Shown here: piece after piece, positions 55,266-64,000 of the stretch
How positions within the stretch are numbered: the stretch's first letter is position 1
Layout: each line of letters starts with the position of its first letter
Assembly (NCBI RefSeq): GCF_038396675.1
Contig: NC_088921.1
Location: 12,211,001-12,275,000 of the forward strand
DNA: 64,000 bases
DNA from: Hydra vulgaris
Taxonomy: Eukaryota; Cnidaria; Hydrozoa; Anthoathecata; Hydridae
Direction of reading: 5' to 3'
Position numbers and translations under genes: made by a program
The notes under the pieces: model-generated
The model's database searches: none
Told to the model about the DNA's origin: nothing
The model's input: only the letters and a program-made list of their open reading frames with translations

Positions 55266-55332
55266 ACAGGATTTGAACACTCACGTTGTACTTCGGAAAT
55301 GCAGCAAGCTAACCACTTCAGCCATTAAGACA
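55266..55332 (-). repeat. tRNA-like sequence, copy 1
   Basis: On the minus strand, TGGCTGAAGTGGTTAGC is a good Box A and GTTCAAATCC a good Box B, 30-40 bp apart as in tRNA genes. A convincing cloverleaf with clean acceptor pairing is not seen, so a tRNA relic or SINE head rather than a working tRNA. Confidence 0.55.
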
Positions 55333-55535
55333 CACTAAACTGACAATTTTTATCACTATTTAAAAAACAAAAGACAGGAAAACTTTATAAAATGGCAAAT
55401 AAATGCTTTAAATCAAAATTAAGGAGATATTGCAAATAATAAATATTTTGAATGAAAGTAAAACTTTATAAAAATAAAAATATCTATTGGACTTCAAAAA
55501 AGATTTGAGAAAAAAAAAAAAAAAATGTGGAAGAG

Positions 55536-55603
55536 CAAGGATTTGAACAACAGCATTTTACTTCACAATGCTGCAACCTAAGCACTTCAGCCACTAAGCA
55601 TGT
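55536..55603 (-). repeat. tRNA-like sequence, copy 2
   Basis: Minus strand TGGCTGAAGTGCTTAG (Box A) and GTTCAAATCC (Box B). Flanking DNA to the right (AAACTATTTAATAAACAAAA, ATGGCAATTAAATGCTATAAATC) matches the flank of copy 1, so a unit of about 270 bp was duplicated. Confidence 0.55.
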
Positions 55604-55699
55604 TTGATGAAAGTTTTAAAACTATTTAATAAACAAAATACTTTTGAAAATGGCAATTAAATGCTATAAATCGAAACTAAAGAAATGTTGTCTCAATTT

Positions 55700-56479
55700 A
55701 ATTTTTAAGGTAAAAAAAAAATTATAAAAGCTAGATATTTGCATACACTTTTGTTCATATTTTCTGATAAGTGCTGCGCCTCTTTTTCAGCCATGTCTTC
55801 TATTTAATCATTATCTTCATCAAGTCATGAAATCTGGTCTTAATCTGTGTTTCTCTCAATATGCAGTAAAGCTGTTTCATATAAAATAACACAAAAACAT
55901 TTTCATTACCATAAGGTAATCTCTGAGTTTTTTTGTTTTTGCATCATTTTAAATAAATGATTAGAGTGAAAATTTCATGTAGATATTGTTTGTTAAAATA
56001 CTGTCTGAAATAAAACTGATTCAGCATTTTAGTTATTATCTGTAGATACAACAAAGCAACTTTGACATATAATATCTTTAAAATAGTTCCAGGTATATTT
56101 AAAAAATTTGGAACCCTGATTTGTGCTTTAAAATTTAAAAATAGCACTTTTATGGCATGGTAGTCTCAACAAATGTCTTGTTTATTCAATTTTATTGACT
56201 TATAATTATTGGTTTTTGAAGTTAAAATGGAGGCTGTCACTTAATATTCCTGGTAAAAATTTTGCTTGTATATAATTGCTTATTTTTTCATACCCTCTAG
56301 TATGTTTTCCTTTTATTTATTTTTTCAAACCTTTTTGGGTTTGGGAAAACATATTTTAAAATTAGGCTTTCTCTACGGTCCGAATTAACTTATATTTGAG
56401 ACCATAACAAATGCACGATAAAAAATTCTAACTAATTAAATGTAAATAAAACTAGAAAATTGATTTAAGGTATACCAAT
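55700..56479. other. Non-coding AT-rich gap
   Basis: No gene or repeat recognised. Confidence 0.45.
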
Positions 56480-57340
56480 AGTATTATAACACCTAAATAG
56501 TAACACCTAGGAATTGTAACTTTTGTAAATTTTGTAAATTTCTTCATTAATTTAATGTTTTTGTAACTCGCAATAGGTGGAGTTGGCCATATTTTTTTTA
56601 AGATCAGTATCCTGTTTAATAATATTCCAGTGCTTTTTTTAAGTTTTCCAACTTTTCCAAATGTTGTAACTATCGGTAAAATTCTCTCTTTTTTATTTTC
56701 TTCTTCATATTTGTTGTTCATATTTGATAAGTTCATGTTGTGTATGTCGTAGTGCTTTTTTAAAACATTTGTTAATAGATTGAATAGGGTAGCCTTGGCT
56801 ATATACTAAGTTGCTTTTTTGATGAGGGGGATGGAATGAATTATAATGTAATAGTGCTGTTTTATCCGTTGCCTTTTTGTATATTGTTGTTTCTAACTGT
56901 CTTGTTTTTTGATAATTCATGAAATATCAAATAGAATTGGTCCTTGAAATAAATAGAATTGGTAGAATTATTGGAAGTAAATTTGATCATGGAGTGGATA
57001 GCATTCATAAATTCGAAAACTTGTGTTATTTTCTCCTGAGGCCCATGAAAAATAAAAAATATATCATCTATAAATCATTTATAAAAAGAAATCCACAATG
57101 AAAATTGGTCATTTATTTTCTCATCAATTCTTCCCATAAATAAATTAGCATAGGGCGGAGCCATATGTGTTCCCATGGTAGTACCTGTTAATTGTAAAAA
57201 GTGATTAATCGAAAATTGAAAGTTGCTGTGCGTTAGGATGGTTTCTAATATGATGTCAATAAAAGCAATAGGTGGGCGTTTTAATATATTGTTTAAATAT
57301 ATTGAATAGGCGTAAGTCGTGGGGTAAAGCAAAAGTTATT
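56480..57340 (-). pseudogene. Penelope-like element fragment 2
   Basis: Minus strand from 57332: PIAFIDIILETILTHSNFQF, HFLQLTGTTMGTHMAPPYAN and LFMGRIDEKI, the RT block with the MAPxYAN signature of Penelope-like elements. Then ETTIYKKATDKTALLHYNSFHP and LVYSQGYPIQSI (56705-56920), KKERILPIVTTFGKVGKLKK and LKKIWPTPPIASYKN (56560-56700), and FTKVTIPRCYYLG. The FADD-type catalytic block should lie between 56920 and 57075 but is not clear. Differs from fragment 1 in sequence, so a second family. No GIY-YIG domain. Confidence 0.78.
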
Positions 57341-58340
57341 AGTGCTGATCCTCATTGAAATGCCAGTAATAATTGACGCAACTCTGAGGAGATGTTTATT
57401 ACTTAATCACTGCACAAGCTATGTTTACACATTATATTATATATACATTTGGTGACATTTTTTGTATATCTTCATTCATATTAGTATTTATATAACAATT
57501 TATTGTTTATTGTTATTGTTAGTACTGTTTAGGTGCACTGTCTGTTTTATTTATTTTTCAATATTCCTCTAATAATCTTTATTTTTGTCTTGACAACTGT
57601 CAAAATGTGCTTTGTTCGAAAAATAATTCTCCTGTATTCTAATGTACTTCATTTCTTCCCTCAGGTGTTTACTGCTCGTGTGTAAATCGCAACAATTATT
57701 TTTTAATAAACAATATATACAGCAATATAATTTTAATAAATGATATTTGGAAAAATGATCTTTACTTTCACAACAAAATTGTTTATAAAATAATAAACTT
57801 TTAATAAATAAATAGCATAATTTTTTTATTTGTTACTCGCTACTTTTTTTAAATAAAAAATCATTTGTAGTTGCAAAATCCCAATTAGAAACTTAAGAAA
57901 TAATCTTTTAAAACTTTAAAAATTTACGTATTTTAATTCATTTATTCAAATGTCGAGAAAAGAAAGAAATTTGTTAATATCAAACATTTAAAAAAATGTA
58001 ATATTAAATTTATTTATTTAATATTAAAAAAAATACAAAAGAAAACAAATATTCCCTTATGGTAATAATAAAAAAGAAGTTAAATAACATTTAACATTTT
58101 GCATCTTGTGTTAAAAATGTCTTTAAAAAATAAAAACGTAAAGAGAATTTCATGACGTCAAATTCACATTAGACTATTGCGTTAAGCATTTTTTATTTAA
58201 AACAAGGCCTACTTTGTATGCAGGGTTTTGGAGTGGAGGTCTAAAAATTGGTTATGGCTCCTGTCTCTGGCCCCAATAAATTTTTGGCTCCGACTTTAGC
58301 TCTGGGTAGAACAAATCAAAAAAATAAAATAAATTATCAG
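57341..58340. other. Non-coding gap, possible hAT subterminal patch
   Basis: AT-rich. 58255-58310 (GGCTCCTGTCTCTGGCCCC, TTTTTGGCTCCGACTTTAGC) has the GGAGCC-type words common near hAT ends; no terminus is identified. Confidence 0.35.
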
Positions 58341-58377
58341 GTTTTAAGGGATCTCCAAGTGCCGGGACAAGTTGTGT

Positions 58378-59115
58378 GTACATCATAAGTAAAAATTAGA
58401 AAATAAGTTGAAAGTTAATTAAAATTTCCAAAACAAATTTTTGAATGAGATGTTAACAAAAGCATTTGTTGTTTTGCCATTATACTTCCAGTTGAGAGCC
58501 TAATTTTAGGCTCTCAAATCTGCATAGTTTTTGGTTTCAATAATAATTGTTTTCGAAAGCAAACTTTAAAATACACAAGATGGATATTTTTCTTCGAAAA
58601 TAAGTTTTCAATTTTTTATATACAACACTAGGTACAACATAATCCAACATGGTTAAATTTTGAAAGATTTAAAAATCTTTATTTTTTAATAAATTGAGGA
58701 AGCCGTTTAAAAAATGATCTTATATTCATTTTTAACTTATGTTTTTAACAACTTATATTTCTAATTTAAGAAATTGTTTTTAAAATGATCTAATATATAT
58801 TTTTCAGATATATATATAAAAATCATATTAAAAACCTGAATTTTACATTTTTGTTTAACAAAGGGGAACCCCTGCAATTTAAAATTGAAATAATTTTTTT
58901 GAAAGAAACTTTTTGTATTGATGTCAAATAAAAGTGCATCAATCAGACCTGATTTTAAAAAAAAAATAGTCAAAGAGCAGGAACTTTACTTTGCCAGAAA
59001 CAAAATGGCATTAAAAATTAAAAAGTTTTTTGTTAATATCTCATCCAATAATTTGTTTTAGAAAGTTTAAGTAAATTTTAACTTATTTTCTAATGTTAAA
59101 TCTATGATATGAAAA
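58378..59115. repeat. Long foldback repeat, about 740 bp
   Basis: 58378-58475 and 59000-59115 are imperfect inverted copies (GAGATGTTAACAAAAGC against AAGTTTTTTGTTAATATCTCATCC, and GAAAATAAGTTGAAAGTTAA against TTAACTTATTTTC). The left arm is followed by a perfect hairpin TGAGAGCCTA/TAGGCTCTCA (58493-58516). Non-coding; probably an old non-autonomous DNA element. Confidence 0.6.
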
Positions 59116-59429
59116 TACACTTGCTTGTAAAACAGGCTTACTAAGTGACCATTATGCACACCTCTGTATCTATTTTAGGTATTTTTTAAAATTTCCTCAG
59201 AAGCTGATATCACTTTTAAGTGCTCTATTTTTTTCATAACTTGACAGTCATCTATGAAAGTTTCACCTAAAACCGAATAAGGTGCTGATTCAGCTATTTT
59301 CTGTTTCTTGACTTCTTTTAACATTTTTGGCATTCATAACTTTATTTAACTATTGCTTTTTTTTTACTATTTTTTAAAATTCAGATTCACTTGCAACAAG
59401 GCTGCAGCAACAACTATTGAGTAGGGAGT

Positions 59430-61480
59430 TACTAGAAAAAAAGAATAGAGTTATAGGGCAAGGAAAGGGTTGACAGAGGATTTGAAAAGTTGTAGGTAGT
59501 ATGAATCAGGAAAACATGAAGATGCGAGAGAGTTCCAAAGAGTTAAAGTGCTGGCAAAAAAACTAGATAAATCAATGTTTTTAGAGCATTCAGGAACAGA
59601 TACAGTAAACAAATGAGACTTTGCTGAATGAAGAGTCAAACAAGAATGAGTTTTAGTTGATGGAACGAGATTTAATCAACGATATAGGTGATTTAGAAAT
59701 AATAGCTCCTCTAAGCAGAAAAGAGAAAGACAACTTTATTATGGGAAAAAAGCTCAAGCTTAGGAGATTGAGTGGTTCCAACTATATTTACAATGCGATT
59801 TTGGACCTTGTCTAGAAGTGAAAGAGAATCATTAGAAGAACCAGCCAAAATATGACAACAGCATCCAGGGACAAATAAGAGATTTATAGAGGTAGAGAAT
59901 GGAATCAGAAGTAAGAAAATGGGGAGCATAATAATAAGAAGCAACCTTAGCAAATGCTTACTTAGCAATCAACTGTAATGTGATGTCAGTAGTGAATGAT
60001 AATCCAAGCAAACATAAAGAAGACTCAGTGAGAGGGTTGCCATTCATAAATATAGGAATGTCGAAAGTATTGCGATAGTTGTTTCCAATAAATAACTGAG
60101 TTTTGTTGGAGTTGAAATTTACAAGCCACTGTGAGCCCGAATCTGTTACAGAAGTGAGATCAGATTCAAGATCGGCTGCTTGTTCTAAGCAATTGAAAAA
60201 CAAAAAGAACTACTGTAGATGTTTTTGTTTTTGGTTGTCAAGAAGATTTTTAATGTAGATTAAAAACAAAACAGGCCAAAGGATAGAACCTTGAGGCACT
60301 CCTAAAGTAACTAATGTAGAGAAAGGTATGACCTTCGTGGATGACTTTAGTAAAGTTGTTAGAAAGAAATGATTTAATAATCTCGAAAACTTTTCCGGAT
60401 AAACCATATGAAACAAGCTTATGGAGAAGACCAGCATGCCAAACTTTGATGAAAGCTTTAGATATGTCAATAGCATTAGCTCTAGCCTCTCTGCCTCTCC
60501 GTCTCTATTTAATGCACAATAAAAACTTTCAGTCGCAGCAGTTAGCTAGTAGGCTGTAGAGTGAGAGGATAGAAAACTGTATTAATTGTCTGACAGTAAA
60601 TTATTTGACTCAAGATGGGATGGAATTTTTTTGATAAAATACTCAGAGATTTTGCTAATAACAGAAAAAAGATGGTTGGAAGTGTCAGAATGTTGAGTTT
60701 TTGAAAATTGAAACAACAGATACCATTTTCCACACGAAAATAATACTCAGTCAAGCATTTATTAAATAGTTTAAAGAGAATTGAAGAGAGTTCTGGAGAA
60801 AACTTTAGTAAGACTATGACAGGTATGTTGTCTACCACAAGCCGTATTAAACAAGAGTTTAATTGAGATATGACTTTAGCAACGAAAGCTGTAGTGGTAT
60901 AAATGTCTAACATAGGGTTAACCTGTTTAATTGGAATGGAAGGAAGAGAATGGCCATAAGATTAGAGAGTCGAATTAAAAGAAAAGTTCTTTGCAAATAG
61001 TTTAGCCTTATCTTTGGGAGATGTAATAAGATCAGTGCCATATATTCATGTAATAAGATCAGTGCCATATGAGAGACCTATCCTTGTTAACCGTGCTGTT
61101 GAAAATTTTCCAAAAGTCTCTAGTGCCTAACTTCTGAGATAAGACACAAGATTTAGTGAACTGAGAATAATGAAGCTTAGCATCAGACTGCATCTTTTTA
61201 CATTGGTTTCTTGCAATAACAAATAGTAGTTTGTTCTCTAGAGAGTTAATTTTCTGAAAAAGATAAAAAAAAATGCCTTTAGTGCAGGGTGAGTGGCGTT
61301 AGAACCATGCCATTTAGTGTGATAAGCATTAAAATTGCCCATAACAACAATATTGTCTGACGGGTAAAGAGAGAGAGCATGGTCAATTTGATCAGAAATT
61401 ACATCTAAAAGAGTGCAAAGTATTGGTTTTGTTTTGCTCTTATTATCTGGTTCTCTTCTAACAGTGTTCTACATCTAGCA
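59430..61480 (-). pseudogene. LINE-D ORF2 remnant
   Basis: Minus strand, many frame breaks. From the right: endonuclease end DQIDHALSLYPSDNIVVMGN followed by FNAYHTKWHGSNATHP (61290-61400, the GDFNAHH motif), linker with a 26-bp tandem duplication (61018-61067), RT blocks IPVIVLLKFSPELSSIL, ECLTEYYF, TLGVPQGSILWPVLFLIYI (60250-60310), SGSQWLVNFNSNKTQL (60100-60150), LSLLDKVQNRIVNIVG (59780-59830) and SSCFPDSYYLQLF (59470-59510). Catalytic FADD is lost or hidden. The I/Jockey-like endonuclease signature differs from LINE-A. A second copy of the 3' part lies at 5084-5620. Confidence 0.75.
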
Positions 61481-63351
61481 TCAACATAAACTGCATCTAG
61501 AAATATTTAATGAGTTTCTTAGTTTCTTTGCAAAATAACAAATATTTGCCAAAAGTTGGGTAATTTATGTTTCATTTAAATCATCGTGATTAGTTAGCTG
61601 CAAAGTGTGAATATCATCAGCACATCAGCTCCACATCTGTTTACACAATTTGGGGAGAACAAAAGTTAAATTTTCTTCCCTTGCTGCTGCACTTTCTTCC
61701 TCATTTGTATTCTGTCATAAGTAATACTCTTATTCTTCATCCAGAAAATTTTTATCACCTAAATTTTCATTTTAAAGGTTGTCCCCATTTTTTAAAGTAA
61801 CTTATTATATGCGACAATATGAACCACCTGTCATATTACCAAAAATAATTTGATCAAAAAATTTTCTATAAAGTTTTTAAAATGTTTACATGAAATGCTT
61901 ACGCATTTTTGAATGTAAACAAGAAACAACTTCAGTTCAAATATAATTGGTAAAATATGAAAATCTTTGATGTCTCAAAGTATGTCTTAAGTGAGAACAA
62001 TCAGTTACTATATATAATACCAATATCAAAATATTATAAAATGACATATTTATAAATCATTAAACTTTAAATGACACTTAAATTTTTATAATTTTTTATG
62101 TATAAATAAGAATAAAGAATAAGAATCTTTTTAACAAAAATAGAATGACAAAATATTGAGAATACATAGAACAATATGTTCAGCATTCTGAAATAATTCC
62201 TTTTGAATTAATGCATAATAGTTTCAATAAATCACATTCATGGTACCTTAATGAAACCTTGGTTATACTTACTCTATGTCAAGATGTATCTGTTGCGGAG
62301 AAAAAGATGTTTCAAAAATGCTCTTCTTGAAACCAGTTCCTAAACTATTTAGACATTAAGAGAAATCAAATTTGTTAAAAGCTCTTAACTTTAAGCTAAA
62401 GAAACAAGTATTGCACAATTATCAGAGAAATCCTTTGACTTGTTAAACCTCACTAAACTGAATGATATATTTTGATGAAACAGCTTGGCACCACTATATG
62501 AATATGTTGACAAGTTCAAAATTTTTTTAAATTTTTTGCTAACCTTACTATGGCTTATAATATTTATGAAAGTTGTTATATTATATAATATTTATTGAAG
62601 TTGTATTAAACTTGATAAAAAAATGTTTACAATAAAGACAATCTTCAGGAGCTACTCCTTGCTATTCATAAAAGGAGTGAAAGCCTTTTTCAAGGAAAGC
62701 TTTTTTCAGGCAAAGGCTATGCAATTAGCATATGATTTAGGCATATGCAATTAGCAATTGCAAATTTAACAACTTTTTAATGATACTATTTACTTGATGA
62801 TGAAATATTGATTTGTAAATGTAATTTTTTAATACTTAATAATACTTTATTTTAATTTATTCTATAAGGATGAGAGTCATATAAAGTAGAATATTTTAAT
62901 AATTAATATTATAAATTTTAAAAATTTTTAGTAATTCTGAATGATCACTATTTTTGAAATTTTTACAACATTCTCCTTTTCTGTAATTAATATTAAATCC
63001 AATATATACCATTTGAAGGGAAAAAAATTTTTTTAAGTTTTTTTATCCTTGCCAGGTGTTTCAAACACCCAACAATTTGGCCCAAAATCAGGCTGACGGG
63101 GACCCTAAAAATTATCAAAAATATTTTTTGTTGGTCCAAAATCATTTTTATATAAACAGTCGTTTTATAAATTGTTTAATTTATAAATTCGTACAAAATA
63201 CGCACGCACATACATTATAAGTACTAGATGCATTAGTTAAATAACACCACTAGGTTTCAGAGTACATATCTTTGACAAAATGTCCTTGATATTTTGTTAA
63301 ACTTATGCCAAATCTTGAGAAACCTTTACATGGTCTTGAAAAAACAATAGT
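61481..63351. other. Non-coding AT-rich gap
   Basis: No recognised gene. An imperfect direct repeat TGCAATTAGCATATGATTTAGGCATATGCAATTAGC occurs at about 62718-62755. Nothing else. Confidence 0.45.
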
Positions 63352-63661
63352 GACCAATGAAAAAGGCTGAATGTGGCTAATCATTGGATTTAATGTATAT
63401 AAAGATAATATATCAATATTAAGTATGTTGATGCCTCAACCAATGGCAATTAATCAACTTAACTATCGGCTGATTAATTGGCCGATAGTTAAGCTAATTA
63501 ATTGCCATTAGCCAAGGCATTGGTATTAGCTAATATGTCAAACCGCTACTGGTTCATAGACTCAAATTATATATGCAAATTATGTAACTAGTATTAATAT
63601 ATTACCTTTATATACATACATTAAACCTTATTAGCCACAATTGGCCTTTTTCATCGGTACA
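63352..63661. mobile_element. 310-bp foldback MITE
   Basis: Outer arms ACCAATGAAAAAGGC and the complement of ACCGATGAAAAAGGC, then GTGGCTAAT, TTTAATGTAT, TAATATAT in mirrored order. The centre is a tighter hairpin: GATGCCTCAACCAATGGCAATTAAT and CTTAACTATCGGC pair with GCCGATAGTTAAG and ATTAATTGCCATTAGCCAAGGCAT. Non-coding; family unknown. Confidence 0.7.
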
Positions 63662-64000
63662 TCACTAAAAAACAAATTCAAATAAGTTTTAAAATTAACT
63701 AGAAGTTTAATCGTGAATTTTAAGTATCCATAGAAGTTCTGCCTATTGTTTAATTTTTATGTTAAAAAAAAATCTGGGGAGGAAGCACATGAGGACTCCC
63801 TGAGAGCTATTAATTCCTGGGAGTTTTTAAATTCTTCAAGACAAAATTTATGGTTTGGAGAAAATTCCTAAATTATATGATTAGGGGCTATTCTTGACTG
63901 TTATCAACAGTGCTGATCATATTTGGCACTGATTTGGGCGCCGCCCAAATTTAAAATTGAGGATATTTTAGTTTTGTTTTAACAACAATTATTGTTTTTT
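63662..64000. other. Non-coding end of window
   Basis: No feature recognised. Confidence 0.5.

Noticed and set aside
55266-55603. Two working tRNA genes
   Set aside because: Boxes A and B are present, but acceptor and anticodon stems do not pair cleanly, and both sit in a duplicated repeat.

Overview
This is an AT-rich, intron-bearing, transposon-dense animal genome window. The mix of elements (LINEs with separate ORF1 and ORF2, several hAT families, Transib, piggyBac, mariner, Penelope-like, a CACTA-like element with a companion gene) together with (TA)n arrays and very low GC suggests a cnidarian, most likely Hydra. That assignment is inference from composition and element style, not from a species-specific gene. 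Almost everything here is mobile DNA. The one gene that looks like ordinary host coding sequence is a single-exon SGNH-hydrolase-like ORF at 31278-32720.

1-13.8 kb is a nested stack that can be read exactly. A hAT transposase gene (hAT-A, 1-441 and 12455-13552, + strand) is split in frame by a nearly full-length LINE (LINE-A, 442-12449, - strand, AACTT duplicated on both sides). LINE-A ORF2 is itself split in frame by a 7.6 kb two-gene DNA transposon (2821-10464) with 18-bp perfect termini. That transposon carries an uninterrupted CACTA/CMC-like transposase (3054-4991) and an eight-exon gene whose joined exons stay open for 380 codons and end in a DUF4806-like domain. It in turn holds a LINE fragment, a hairpin MITE and long subterminal satellite arrays built on the palindrome ATCACTAGTGAT.

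13.8-25 kb: a 1.97 kb unclassified inverted-repeat element, a 1.3 kb mariner with TA duplication, a 5'-truncated LINE (LINE-B copy 1), a Transib terminus, a pogo fragment, a LINE 3' end, and a Transib element with CACAGTG termini, a GC-rich 5-bp duplication (CGAGG) and a RAG1-like transposase broken by one frameshift.

25-41 kb: hAT-like terminal repeats, an internally deleted LINE-B copy, decayed LINE pieces, the SGNH gene, and a third LINE-B copy (37.6-40.5 kb).

41-50 kb: a second hAT (hAT-B, - strand) interrupted by another LINE (LINE-C), a 617-bp foldback element with TTA duplication, a piggyBac pseudogene and a Penelope-like fragment.

50-64 kb: mostly non-coding AT-rich DNA with an 89-bp hAT MITE flanked by a perfect 8-bp duplication, an RT remnant, two tRNA-like repeats, a second Penelope-like fragment, a decayed LINE-D, and two long foldback repeats. 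LINE families A and B share a conserved 3' stem-loop whose stem pairs change in a compensating way between copies; this is a likely reverse-transcriptase recognition element.
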